A stretch of DNA of 64,000 nt from assembly GCF_002575655.3 (NCBI RefSeq), contig NC_053039.3:237376622-237440621 (forward strand). Reading direction: 5' to 3'. Below, one piece after another: positions 22,451 through 32,683 of this stretch. The notes under the pieces were generated by a model, which saw only the letters and a program-made list of their open reading frames with translations, searched no databases and was not told where the DNA came from. The position numbers and the translations under genes are program-made. This stretch comes from Aegilops tauschii subsp. strangulata. Lineage: Eukaryota > Streptophyta > Magnoliopsida > Poales > Poaceae. Position 1 is the first letter of the stretch. Each line of letters starts with the position of its first letter.

Positions 22451-23210
22451 ACGGTCGGTCGGTCTGGCACGCTGCTCTCCAAATGGAACGCGCGTCATAT
22501 TGTGTTTGCACACACATGTGGGACGGCAATTGAGAACCGACCATAGGCACACTCCCCGGCCCCGCAAGTCGGGTGACTTAATAGAAGAGGGAGACGAGCG
22601 ATAGTACTAGAGAAGTGTTGTACTACGTTGGTGCCTGGACGATCCCTGCAAGACACGGAAGATCAGTTCGTCCATGCATGTGACCAGACTCCAGCAGACA
22701 CGCCTGGATTGGCAATCGTCTACATATCGTGCAGGCTGTGTTGTACATGGCTATAGTTGTGGTGAGAAATCTAAAAAAAAAGGTTTCTTGTCATCTCGCA
22801 AAATTAGGTGTCATGTGCTTCGGATCACTGCGAGGGTTAAACAGCGACAACTGAGTTGGGCTAGTCATTGGGGGCACATGCACGAACAGTGACTACTCGG
22901 CTGCCATCTAGGTCAAGCCGGCTATGTTAATTAGGACATCTATCGACGGACCCCTTTTCTACGAGTTTATCTTTAATTTGAGCTTTGTTCCTCGTCTAGT
23001 TTGTCCGTCGGGATTCATGTTGTCTCCTTTGGGCAGTGAGGTTATGATTTCTTGTCATGTGGCATTTTTTCGTGTTATATGTTATAATCCGGCGCTTCAG
23101 ATCAAAATGACGACAACTGCGCCTCCGGGCCACGTGCATGGAGACTTCTCGACAGTCATTGACGAGGTCAAGTCGGCTCCGGTAGACAAAAGAAAACTAG
23201 TACTACTCCA

Positions 23211-23575
23211 CTATATAGGCAGGAGCCTCCGCGCTTGCTTGCTAGTGTTGCTCTCTTCACACTGTCTCGGCCTCTCCAGATCTAAACACGACAGCGGTGG
23301 CCACACACTCTCTCTCTCTCTTTGCTCACCGCCGGTCACAGATCCAGCCGGATCCTCTCCGCCGGGGAAGGTGAGAAGGTGCAATGTTCACGCGGTCGTC
23401 CTCGGCTACAGCTCTTACCCACTGCTGGGAGCGTCCCGATCAGCCTGCCTTGCCGTTCTCTCCCAAGCACCGCTGGCGAGGGAGGGCCTCCGACCCCTTC
23501 TTCCTCGCTGCCGTAGTGTGGGCAGATCCGGCCTCCCGCCGCCCACCTAGCGACATCCCGGCGACCATCAGGTAT
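23211..23575 (+). promoter_or_regulatory. Possible captured promoter and noncoding first exon
   Basis: A TATA-like CTATATAGGC is at about 23212, followed by a CT-rich start region (TCTCTCTCTCTCTTTGC at about 23308-23326). A GC-rich exon-like stretch then ends in ACCATCAG/GTATAACTTCC at about 23570, a fair plant donor site. No coding frame downstream could be linked. This looks like the 5' end of a host gene carried by the CACTA element. Confidence 0.35.
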
Positions 23576-24404
23576 AACTTCCTTCGAAACCGGCCTTGCT
23601 CTACTTCCCGAGCTCCTGACGTCGCTGCATTTGTATCTTTTACTATTTCTCAGGCCCCCTCGTAGATAGGATCGATCGGCTGTTCGAAAACCACCTAATT
23701 TTTTTACGTTTAAGAGGTAAAACTAGTTCATGCACTCGAATCTAGTACTACTTGGTTCAAACAAGGAAGAAAGGGGGTGGGGGTGGGGGAGGATTTGTTA
23801 CCTGAATCTAGGACTTCGTCGAAAGAGGAAATAATGGGGGCGAAAAGTAGCAGAGACTGGCTATCCAACCGGTCTCTAGGTCTAATAGGGAAATAAAGGG
23901 AAACGCAGTACAAACTCAATAAACCCGATCTATTGGTTGAAAAAGGAAAGAAGGTGGGGACTGGGGGACAAGTCAACAGAGTAAGTCCAGCACTAGATTT
24001 GCTAGCCTCACACAGTATAAGGTGGCTATACCGAACAAAAATGGGACCAACCCAGATATCCTGTTCTGATGTTTGTTGCCCCGAGCCACTCTTATGTAAT
24101 GCCACTGGTAAAATGTAGCAGTCGCACTCTTAAAAGTAAGGACACGTTAAACCAATGTTGTTTCCAATGTAATGCCTCCAGTAATATGAATCAATGGCAC
24201 TTCTTTACATGTCCTGCTAAAATTTCCCATTAAGATAAGTTGGTTCTTTTCGTTAGAAATGCAACTGTCCTGGTCCGCCTACTCTCCCGTGCCCAAAGTA
24301 ATGTCGTATTTAACGGTTGTCATAGTTAATCCTAATGCCCACACTAATATCTAGCAATGCCAGTGCTTTAGAAATTGCTACTGTCCTTGTAGGATTGCCA
24401 TTCA

Positions 24405-25345
24405 GATAAGGAACATGCTTCTTTTCATTTGATGCATGTTTCATCACTTGTTAGTCACCCTCCTTTCCACCTTTTTTGTGCAAACAGAGATATACATTTC
24501 ACGCTCGATCTTAGTTGAACTGCACAAATGATATCCAAATTATAGTTGAGCATTCCAGGAGCTTCACAACCAACCTTGATGTTGCCCAATTTTATTGCAA
24601 CTAATGAAGAAGAAGCTCTGTGGGTTTCGTTTTCTGATGGGAATGGAACCGGGGCTGGAGCCCTTTTCTTAAAAAAATTGAAGAAGAAGCTGCTAACTCA
24701 CGGGACATTGCTTCATTTTAGGTGAACTGCACCAAAAGGTCCCATGAATTGAATCATCCATGTTGGTGACTGAAAGAGCCAGCTTCAGCATCCCAGTCTA
24801 AGCACCCCCGACCTCCATCCTTGCGACGCACGGTACACCTCGTTTGCCACCTGCTCGACCCTAGTGTCACTGATAAAATGAAGTAATAATACAGTTAAAA
24901 TAGAGCGAGTGTCATCTCTATCATTTCATTTCCAATGTAGATAAAGAAAGTGCTTCTCTTTGTTAATGTATGTTTCATCAACTAGTCCCATTGTTAATGT
25001 TTAAGCGTTTCTGCAAACTGGGGTGCTTAATTTTAGTTGATATGTACAAAAATAGAGATTTAAATGTCTCAAGGCACCTCCTTGTACTACCGCTGTACAC
25101 TGATGTTCATCACTGGCAGAAGGTGCATCTGGGAGACTTGGGACGATGTCCAGTATGAGGCGTCGCAGGGCCCATCTCGTCCTCGCAGCATGCATACTAT
25201 GATACTATCGCAATATTTTCTTCTATTTATTTTGTGTGTTTCATCAACTAGTGCCACTATAATGTAATCATGCTTTTTCATTATCTATGCAAACAGGGTT
25301 ATTCAGCTGCATTTTGGTGGAACTGCACAAATGTACGTATGGAAT
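24405..25345 (+). repeat. Three diverged direct repeats around TTAGTTGAACTGCACAAATG
   Basis: Segments at about 24405-24535, 24945-25060 and 25225-25340 share, in order, TTTCATCAACTAGTCCCA-like text, TGCAAACAGGG-like text and TTTTAGTTGA(A)CTGCACAAATG-like text. They are 280-540 bp apart and heavily diverged. They could be old tandem duplications of an intron/exon boundary; no frame runs through all three. Confidence 0.6.
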
Positions 25346-25499
25346 CGGCATATATGCAGAGTGCGAGGTGTGCCAAGTAAAAATTACTGACACCAACCAT
25401 GCTGCATGCACGCATTGGCATCCACCACCACCAGTGGGATGTGTGGCACTCTCTGTGGATGGATCTTTCTCGGTAGCAAATCATCTAACCAAATACTAG

Positions 25500-25723
25500 T
25501 AGCTTATATTGGCAGTTTTCTAGGGAGTACTCTTTTCTGAAAGAAGCACCAATCTATTTTTCTTTATTTGTACACTCTGTCACAACTTTGACCCAAAGGT
25601 CCAGAGCTATTTTAGGGTGATTGGCGTAGTACTCGGAGACTGATTGTAAGCATGATTTTCATTAGCTGTCACACTGATTGTAAGCATGAGCAGGTGGAAG
25701 ATTAGGTTAGTGCGAAGCTTACC
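25500..25723. other. Downstream flank of minus-strand gene
   Basis: The short repeat CATTAGCTGTCACACTGATTG / GAGACTGATTGTAAGCATGA (two copies of TGATTGTAAGCATGA at about 25639 and 25676) is the only structure noticed. Possibly the 3' untranslated region of the gene at 25724-26218. Confidence 0.4.
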
Positions 25724-26218
25724 TTAAACCCTACCGCCGCCGTCGAAACGAGGCGAGCGTCGAGGGAACCGTGGAGAACGGCGGGGAAGCGACGTCGCGC
25801 CATCCGGCCTCCTCTTGCGGTGGGAGAACGAATACTCCTGTGGCTCCGGCTGGCTCTGCACCCTCACGAACGGCACACCATACTCGATCGATTCGTTATC
25901 CTCTGGGTGCTCGACCTTCGACCTGTACGCCCACCACCTCCGCCTGACTGTCGCCTCGGGCGAATCTGTCTGCTCCATCGCCGAGAGGAGATACTCGATG
26001 AACTTGGAGGACTGCGGCGTGACTGCAGCCGAGGAGTACATGTACATCGCCGCCCTCATCGCCGCCGTCTCGCTCTTTCGCATACATTGCAACATGGCCC
26101 GCACCGTCCTCGAAATCTCCCACTCATTGTCAAACCAACTAAGGATCTCCTTCAACCTGGCTAACTTTGCCTGGTCGCCGCCGGCGATCTGCCTGATTCG
26201 CTGTTGCATCCTCTCCAT
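25724..26218 (-). CDS. Small protein of unknown function, paralog of 27093-27569
   Basis: 164 aa from the ATG at 26218 (MERMQQRIRQ). The frame is open further upstream, but that part is a minisatellite read in rotating frames, so I take this start. Residues 28-31 (WFDN), 80-87 (AMEQTDSP), 94-105 (RWWAYRSKVEHP) and 114-120 (GVPFVRV) are shared with the divergent gene at 27093-27569. The N-terminal part is helical and charged. The C-terminus has the repeated basic motif LPRRSPRFPRRSPRF preceded by HRKRRP, a likely nuclear or nucleic-acid-binding tail. The extra stretch MRAAMYMYSSAAVTP at residues 54-68 is not in the paralog. I do not recognise the family. Both genes lack visible introns and lie in the CACTA element head to head with about 875 bp between starts. 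Confidence 0.65.
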   Translation of the reverse strand: MERMQQRIRQIAGGDQAKLARLKEILSWFDNEWEISRTVRAMLQCMRKSETAAMRAAMYMYSSAAVTPQSSKFIEYLLSAMEQTDSPEATVRRRWWAYRSKVEHPEDNESIEYGVPFVRVQSQPEPQEYSFSHRKRRPDGATSLPRRSPRFPRRSPRFDGGGRV

Positions 26219-26270
26219 AGATGTCCTTCTGAGTGGTCCGGTGCTAGCTTTGGAAGATGGGAGGAGAGAT

Positions 26271-26525
26271 GGTGGTCTTGCAATAGAGAAGAGGGAGAGG
26301 TGAGACGGTGATTTTGGAATGGAGATGATGGAGAGGAGAGGAGGTGGTTTTGCAATGGAGAAGATCAGAAGAGGGAGAGGCGAGACGGTGGTTTTGGAAT
26401 GGAGATGATGGAGAGGAGAGGAGGTGGTTTTGCAATGGAGAAGATCAGAAGAGGGAGAGGCGAGACGGTGGTTTTGGAATGGAGATGATGGAGAGGAGAG
26501 GAGGTGGTTTTGCAATGGAGAAGAG
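26271..26525 (-). repeat. 80-bp minisatellite in leader of minus-strand gene
   Basis: GAGGTGGTTTTGCAATGGAG recurs at 26341, 26421 and 26501; each 80-bp unit itself contains two related halves (TGGTTTTGCAATGGAG and TGGTTTTGGAATGGAG). The period is not a multiple of three, so the open minus frame through it cycles phases and is unlikely to be protein. On the minus strand it reads as CCAAAACCACC and CTCCTCTCC blocks, like the leader of the paralog. Confidence 0.9.
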
Positions 26526-26867
26526 GGAGAGGAGCGTGCGACAGCGATTTAGGATTGGACGAGAGGGCCGGCGCGCTGTGACTGGATCAAAATCAAAATC
26601 AATTTACCCTTCAATTAAGAAAGCGACCCCACATTAACTAGTGTCCCTTTTATTCTGGGTCATAATTGACCATGATTTTCGTACATAAAATATATGTTGT
26701 ACGTTGCAAAAATAATATAATTTGAAAGTACATTCAGATACGAACCAAACGATACAATTTTTGGTGACATGCATTCACATTTTGCTTGTCAAATATAGTA
26801 CGTGCTCAAACTTTGACCCAAAATACGCAAAACAACAAAAAAATCCTTCCAAGACCAGCGCCGCTCT

Positions 26868-27060
26868 TCCGCTCTTCTCCTCTTAAACCACCGCCGCTCC
26901 TCTCTTGTTCCAATCTAAATGCAGCGCCGCTCCTCTCCTCTTCCATTTCAAAACCACCGCCCCTCCTCTCCTGTTCCAGTCCAAAACCAGCGTCGCTCCT
27001 CTCCCGTTCTAATCCAAAACCAGCGCTGCTCCTCTCCTCTTCCATTCAAAAATCACCGCC
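26868..27060 (+). repeat. 36-40-bp pyrimidine-rich minisatellite in leader of plus-strand gene
   Basis: Five imperfect units of CGCCGCTCCTCTCCTGTTCC followed by AGTCCAAAACCA. The words CAAAACCACCG and CTCCTCTCC match the minus-strand reading of the minisatellite at 26271-26525, so both leaders descend from one repeat. Confidence 0.85.
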
Positions 27061-27092
27061 GGCAAGTGAAGGTGCTGTGGAGAAGTAGATCG

Positions 27093-27569
27093 ATGGAGGA
27101 GTACAACCGATACGTGAGGATCGCAGACGGCGACCCTGTGAAGCTAGCTAGGATGTTGGAGATACAGTCTTGGTTTGACAACAAGGACCAACTAACGGCG
27201 ACGGCGACATCCATGGCCAAATATCTGCAACAGAGCAAAAAGGCGGTGATACTCCCGGAGGGAGTCGCGCCGGAGTACATAGAGCTGCTCCTCTGGGCCA
27301 TGGAGCAAACAGATTCACCGAATCCGATCGTGAGGGAGCGGTGGTGGGAGTATCGATCCCAGATGGAGCATCCACCAGAGATTGAAGGATCGAGCATCTA
27401 CAGGGTGCCGTTTGTGAGGGTGTCCTGCCAGAGCGAGCCGCTGGAGTCTTCGTCGACCGAACCCAACTGCAAGAGGAGAAAAGCAGTTGGCCCGATGACG
27501 CTTCCCCGCCATCGTCTCCCTCGCCGTTCACATCGTCTCACGGGGCGGCTGTCTGCCGCCGAGGAATAG
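27093..27569 (+). CDS. Small protein of unknown function, paralog of 25724-26218
   Basis: 158 aa, MEEYNRYVRI at the ATG 27093, with the frame open upstream only through the pyrimidine-rich leader repeat. Shared with the divergent gene are WFDN (27-30), AMEQTDSP (69-76), RERWWEYRSQMEHP (81-94) and VPFVRV (105-110), in the same order and nearly the same spacing. The C-terminal part is basic (CKRRK at 126-130, LPRHRLPRRSHRL at 137-149). Both copies remain open while differing at perhaps half of their residues, which argues for constraint on the protein. Function is unknown. It may be a host gene captured and duplicated in inverse orientation, or a CACTA-specific protein. Confidence 0.65.
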   Translation: MEEYNRYVRIADGDPVKLARMLEIQSWFDNKDQLTATATSMAKYLQQSKKAVILPEGVAPEYIELLLWAMEQTDSPNPIVRERWWEYRSQMEHPPEIEGSSIYRVPFVRVSCQSEPLESSSTEPNCKRRKAVGPMTLPRHRLPRRSHRLTGRLSAAEE

Positions 27570-28150
27570 GAGGGGGCTGCCCCCCCAGCCCAATAGTCGG
27601 GCAGGTTGTGAATTGTCAGGAGGAGCTTAGGGTTGTCAATATTTGCAGGTTGTGAATTGTGTTTTGTGTTGTGTATTTTGAGAGTACTTTCAGATATGAA
27701 TGTCTTTTGAATTTCAGATTTGCAGTATTGAGCATATGAAGTATTTTATGAATTCTAGAGATCTATTTTTAGCACTTAAAAAAATGTAGTTTCATAGGAG
27801 TATAAAAGTGCAGACAATGTGATTCTCAGAGAAGAAACTGCAAGTTTTAGTTTCAGATAAGAAACTGCAAGTTCAGTTTCAGATAAGAAACTGCAACTTT
27901 CAGAGGCAGAGCATTTATATTAACACAGCCTTTTCAAACAGGGTTAACATCATGTTGGAAGTTTTATTCATGGTCGAAAATGGAACTACCAGCCAGTTAA
28001 CATCATGCTGATCAACATTCATGCATAGCACATCTTCATATGATGCACAGTCAAAATGCCCAACACAATGTCGAGTGTGCGAAACACAGAGAAAACGAGG
28101 GACGAAGTTTTGGCAAGTGTTGGACGTGGTTTTGGGCTGCCCCATCTAGG
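27570..28150. other. Interval after plus-strand gene with short tandem repeat
   Basis: Presumed 3' flank of the gene at 27093. At 27830-27905 three imperfect copies of GAAACTGCAAGTTTCAGTTTCAGATAA-type sequence of 22-25 bp occur in tandem. No gene is seen. Confidence 0.6.
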
Positions 28151-29182
28151 CCTGCTCCCTCCTCCCCGCGGCCGGCTCTGCTGCCGCGCAGGCCTCACCG
28201 CCCCACCGTACTCCCATCGCTGGCCTAGTCATCCCTCTACTCACCCACACCTGATGTTATTCTCCGGCGACGGCAGACAAACCAGTAAACCCTCGTACAG
28301 TCGTACTCCCCTCCGCGTGGGAAACAACTGCCGAGTCTTCCCTGCCTCCGTGTCGTTCCCTTCCTAGGCCTCGTCGTCGTCCACCGCCCTGGTGCTCTCG
28401 GCGCGGCCTGGTCAACGTGGTCAACGACCGACATGCATCTGAAGTGGACTGTACGTGGAGAGGCCGACAGCTGGGTCCACGGCCGCACGCAAGGAAATGC
28501 CTCCTTATTACGCGCAAAATAATGATTCATCCACCTGACATCAGGGACCCACCGAAAGGGCCTCTGTATTTTGCGAAAAAAACGTTACTGCCGCTGACAG
28601 CTCGGACCCACCAGCTATATCTTCGCACGCAAGGAAGTGCCTCCTTATTACGCAGAAAAAAATGAATACTCCCCCTGCTAGCTGGGACCCACCATGGTGG
28701 GAGGCTGACTTGTGGGCCTACTAAGTTGACTGGGACGGGGGCCTTTGTCAACTTTAGTCAATATGAACGATTCTAGCTCCAGTGACCGTACGATGTCCAT
28801 CCAACGGCCGGAGTGCTTCTTCAACCTCTGGTCTTCTTGCTCCTCCCGCCCAAAGCAGCGCCGGTCGTGCCGCATGCTCCTGCCTCCCGTGGCCGGCTGT
28901 GCTGCCGCGGAGGCCTCACCGCCCCCTACTATTCCCACCGCTGGCCAGGCCCTGCGTCGACGGCAGCCTCACACCACAGCCGAACCAGTGAACCCTCGTA
29001 CTCCTCTCCGCGCGGGCTTCCACTGCCGTGTCTTCCCCGGCTCCGCGTCATCCCCTTCCTAGGCCTCGCCGTCGTCCACCGCCGTGGTGCTCTCCGGGCG
29101 GGGTGGTCAACGTGGTCAAGGAACGACTTCCATCGGAAGAGTACTGTGCGTGGAGAGGCTAACAGCTGGGTCCACGGCCACA
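28151..29182. repeat. 1.03-kb direct repeat, copy 1
   Basis: Matches 29786-30816 at a nearly constant offset of 1634-1635 bp with only scattered differences (about 97% identical by eye). Each copy is itself built from two related halves containing GCCGGCT(C/G)TGCTGCCGCG, GGCCTCACCGCCCC, CCAGTGAACCCTCGTAC and GTGGTCAACG blocks. The GC-rich frames within (97, 86, 128 aa) come from the repeats and are not called as genes. Confidence 0.92.
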
Positions 29183-29785
29183 GCCCAGTTTTTTTGTGAT
29201 TTGCCAAGTAAGTCGCTTTGTCAGGCCTGTTGGGCTGCAAATCTTTCAAGACGAGGAGAGCTTTCATTCGGCTGGCCGAGAAAATGGCCCATCAGTAATG
29301 AGAAATGGGCTGTGCATTTTTAAAATACATCAAACCGGCAATTAGTTTCGAATATCTTTTTTTCATTTCGAGATTTTAAATTACATTAATTTTATGCGTG
29401 GAGAATTTGTTGGATTTTATATTGATATACATTTATTTTTAACATCAGTTTGAATGTGAGTCGAAATTTCGGGATTAAAAACAGTTCGGACCGCACCGAA
29501 ATATGCAAAATTTTGTATAATTTTTTAACCGTGGCCACAATATGGAATGTAATGCTAACAAAAAGAATATGGGCTCCAAAAAAACCTTAATAATTAGCAA
29601 ATGGGCTGTAAATTATTAGAAATAATGGCAGATGGGTTGTATGCTGTTTTCCACAGATTTGAGGCTTTCCTAAAAAAAAGGTTGATGCACAAGCAGTGAC
29701 TGTTGGATGGCCATCCAACGGCCGTCGTGCTTCTTCAGTCTCTGCTTTCCTGCTCCAGCCGCTCAAACAAGCGCCGGCGGGACTG
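29183..29785. other. AT-rich spacer between the 1.03-kb repeats
   Basis: AT-rich sequence with no gene seen. It separates two nearly identical GC-rich blocks, so its lower GC content stands out. Confidence 0.55.
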
Positions 29786-30816
29786 CCTGCTCCCTCCTCC
29801 CCACGGCCGGCTCTGCTGCCGCGCAGGCCTCACCGCCCCACCGTACTCCCATCGCTGGCCTAGTCATCCCTCTACTCACCCACACCTGATGTTATTCTCC
29901 GGCGACGGCAGACGAACCAGTAAACCCTCGTACAGTCGTACTCCCCTCCACGTGGGAAACAACTACTGAGTCTTCCCTGCCTCCGTGTCGTTCCCTTCCT
30001 AGGCTTCGTCGTCGTCCACCGCCCTGGTGCTCTCGGCGCGGCCTGGTCAACGTGGTCAACGACCGACATGCATCTGAAGTGGACTGTACGTGGAGAGGCC
30101 GACAGCTGGGTCCACGGCCGCACGCAAGGAAATGCCTCCTTATTACGCGCAAAATAATGATTCATCCACCTGACATCAGGGACCCACCGAAAGGGCCTCT
30201 GTATTTCGCGAAAAAAACGTTACCGCCGCTGACAGCTCGGACCCACCAGCTATATCTTCGCACGCAAGGAAGTGCCTCCTTATTACGCAGAAAAAATGAA
30301 TACTCCCCCTGCTAGCTGGGACCCACCATGGTGGGAGGCTGACTTGTGGGCCTACTAAGTTGACTGGGACGGGGGCCTTTGTCAACTTTAGTCAATATGA
30401 ACGATTCTAGCTCCAGTGACCGTACGATGTCCATCCAACGGCCGTAGTGCTTCTTCAACCTCTGGTCTTCTTGCTCCACCCGCCCAAAGCAGCGCCGGTC
30501 GTGCCGCATGCTCCTGCCTCCCGTGGCCGGCTGTGCTGCCGCGGTGGCCTCACCGCCCCCTACTATTCCCACCGCTGGCCAGGCCCTACGGCGACGGCAG
30601 CCTCACACCGCAGCCGAACCAGTGAACCCTCGTACTCCTCTCCGCGCGGGCTTCCACTACCGTGTCTTCCCCGGCTCCCCGTCGTCCCCTTCCTAGGCCT
30701 CGCCGTCGTCCACCGCCCTGGTGCTCTCGGCGCGGCATGGTCAACGTGGTCAAGGAACGACTTCCATCGGACGTGGACTGTACGTGGAGAAGCTGACAGC
30801 TGGGTCCACGGCCGCA
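29786..30816. repeat. 1.03-kb direct repeat, copy 2
   Basis: The second copy of 28151-29182. After it, shorter units with CTGGGACCCACC and CGCACGCAAGGAAGTGC continue to about 31060 (copies near 30880, 30930, 31000 and 31050). Confidence 0.92.
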
Positions 30817-31386
30817 CCAAGGAAGTGCCTCCATATTACGCGGAAAATAATGATTCCTCCACCTGACAGCTGGGACCCACCGGACGGGCCACTGTATTTC
30901 GCGAAAAAAACGTTTCCCCCTGACTACTGGGACCCACCAGCTACATCTTCGCACGCAAGGAAGTGCGTCCGAGCAAAAAAAAACATTCGCCCCCTGACTA
31001 CTGGGACCCACCAGCTACATCTTCGCAGGCAAGGAAGTGCCTGACAGTCGGGACCCACCTCGTCGAAGCGTACGTAGCGTTGTCATTCTGGTCGCGAACG
31101 TGTACGTACATATATACTGGTGGATGTAGAGGCGCGCACGTGTCGTAGTAGAGGCGCGTACGTGTCGTGGTAGAGGCGCGCACGTAGCATGTACACGTAC
31201 GTACAGCGGCCAGGGTGCAAGAAAGAAAATACGGCCACGTATGTGTATATACGGGCGGGGTCTCGAACGCCTACTCGCGCATACGTACGGCCAGGGCTCG
31301 TGTACATGGCTGGGTCGGAACGGAGAAATAGCGTCGTCGTCGTGTTCATGGGGAGGCAACGGAATGCGTCGTGTTCATGGGGAGGG

Positions 31387-31760
31387 GTGTGGCGTATCGC
31401 AAAACGGAGGAAACGGACCTCCTACGGTCGAAACGGGGGTCCTGTTGATCGGGAGGAGTGTGGCGTACCACAAAACGAAGGAAACGGACCTCCTACGGTC
31501 GAAACGGGGGTCTTGTTGATCGAGAGGGGTGTGGCGTACCGCAAAACAGAGGAAACGGACCTCCTACGGTCGAAACGGGGATCATGTTGATCGGGAGGGG
31601 TGTGGCGTACCGCAAAACGGACGAAATGGACCTCCTACGGTGGAAACAGGGGTCCTGTTGATCGGGAGGGGTGTGGCGTACCGCAAAACGGACGAAACAG
31701 ACCTCCTACGGTCGAAACGGGGGTCCTATTGATCGGGAGGGGTGTGGCGTACCGCAAAAC
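31387..31760 (+). repeat. 71-bp tandem repeat, about 5.3 copies
   Basis: GTGTGGCGTACCGCAAAAC starts at 31387, 31458, 31529, 31600, 31671 and 31742. Each unit also has GAAACGGACCTCCTACGGTC and TGTTGATCGGGAGGG. The period of 71 shifts the reading frame by two each copy and creates staggered spurious ORFs. Confidence 0.95.
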
Positions 31761-31761
31761 G

Positions 31762-32160
31762 GGACTCCACGGGATACTGTTCATCTCCACCGTCGACCTC
31801 CTCCAGCCTCCACGGGCTACCGTCGACCTCCTCCAGCCTCCACGGGCTCCTGTTCATACAGCCTCCACCGCGCGCTACTCCACCGGCTACTGTTCAACCA
31901 CCCCTCCACCGTCTACTGTTCATCCAGCCCTCCACACCACGGGGTCCTGTTCAACCACCCCTCCACGGGCACCCCTCCACCGTCTACTGTTCATCGAGCC
32001 CTCCACACCACGGGGTCCTGTTCAACCACCCCTCCACGTGCACCACTCCACCGTCTACTGTTCATCCAGCCCTCCACCACACCACGGGATCCTGTTCATC
32101 CAGAGGCAACATCACCGCTCACTGTTCATCCAACCCCCCCCCCCCCCGGCAACGCTCACT
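31762..32160 (+). repeat. Tandem array with TACTGTTCATCCAGCC/CTGTTCAACCACCC units
   Basis: Two 30-bp copies of CGTCGACCTCCTCCAGCCTC begin it. Then come 60-71-bp units built of CCACCGTCTACTGTTCATCC, AGCCCTCCACACCACGGGG and TCCTGTTCAACCACCCC. It ends in a C-run at 32133-32147. It belongs to the right subterminal region of the CACTA element. Confidence 0.88.
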
Positions 32161-32345
32161 ATTCATCCCAGAGGTAGCATCGATCGGCTTCAGTTAGCAG
32201 CAGTAGCGAAGGAATCGCTCGATCGGGTTCAGTTAACAGCCATCGATCGACCGCTCGGGTTCAGTAACGCGTAGCGTGCAGTGCAATCGCTCGGGTTCAG
32301 TTAGAGCCCAACGCCTCACTTGGGTTCAGTTAGAGCCAACGCCTC
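32161..32345 (+). repeat. CGCTCGGGTTCAGTTA degenerate repeats
   Basis: At least six copies of TCG(G/A)(G/C)TTCAGTTA-like words occur at 15-40-bp spacing (32185, 32222, 32255, 32290, 32320). Another subterminal array. Confidence 0.75.
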
Positions 32346-32654
32346 GCACACACGCGCGTACGTGTACGAGAGAAACGCGCATCGCTCGGCCCCCGACTTC
32401 CCACCGTAACCGGGAACTCCCCGAAATTTTCCTCGCCCTCGCTTCTACCACGGTTTTTTCCGTCATGGACGGCCCAACGAATGTCATGCAGCTGCGTCTC
32501 CGGCCACCCAGGACGAAAAGCCCATTTTCTGTCATGATTTTTTGTCATAGAAGTAGGATCCCACCACATCTATGATGATACCGGGTTTTGTCACAATTAT
32601 CGTCATAGAAGTGTCATATGTATGACAGGAAAAAAATTCGTTCGGCCCAAAATG

Positions 32655-32680
32655 TCACGGATGTGTCTTTTTTTGTAGTG
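32655..32680 (-). repeat. CACTA right terminal inverted repeat
   Basis: On the minus strand it begins CACTACAAAAAAAGACACAT; it pairs with 7492-7517. Just inside, GTCATAGAAGTGTCATATG-type words recall the left subterminal region. Confidence 0.95.
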
Positions 32681-32683
32681 ATA
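32681..32683. other. Right target-site duplication (ATA)
   Basis: ATA after TTTTGTAGTG, followed by ACACAAC as in the unoccupied unit C. Confidence 0.95.

Larger units (their letters stand above)
7492..32680. mobile_element. 25.2-kb CACTA (En/Spm-type) DNA transposon with gene cargo
   Basis: Both ends carry the CACTA signature: CACTACAAAAAAA at 7492 and its complement at 32668-32680, with terminal inverted repeats of 26 bp differing at two positions. A 3-bp ATA target duplication flanks it, and the empty site is present in unit C. Length is 25189 bp. Long subterminal repeat arrays occur at both ends, as expected for CACTA elements. Inside are a minus-strand multi-exon gene, a broken coiled-coil gene, an exonuclease gene, a divergent paralog pair, several MITEs and a TIR element. 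I found no frame resembling the large transposase, so the element is probably non-autonomous. Family assignment would need a repeat database. Confidence 0.95.

Noticed and set aside
26244..26515. N-terminal extension (about 99 aa) of the minus-strand paralog
   Set aside because: It reads through an 80-bp repeat in rotating phases. The paralog has no equivalent, and similarity begins at the internal Met at 26218.
31600..32274. 224-aa and 168-aa frames across tandem arrays
   Set aside because: They arise from the 71-bp and related tandem repeats whose period shifts frame. No start context or non-repeat sequence supports them.
7492..32680. Large CACTA transposase (TNP2-type) gene
   Set aside because: Looked for on both strands among all long frames. 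None showed a recognisable transposase segment, so it was not annotated.
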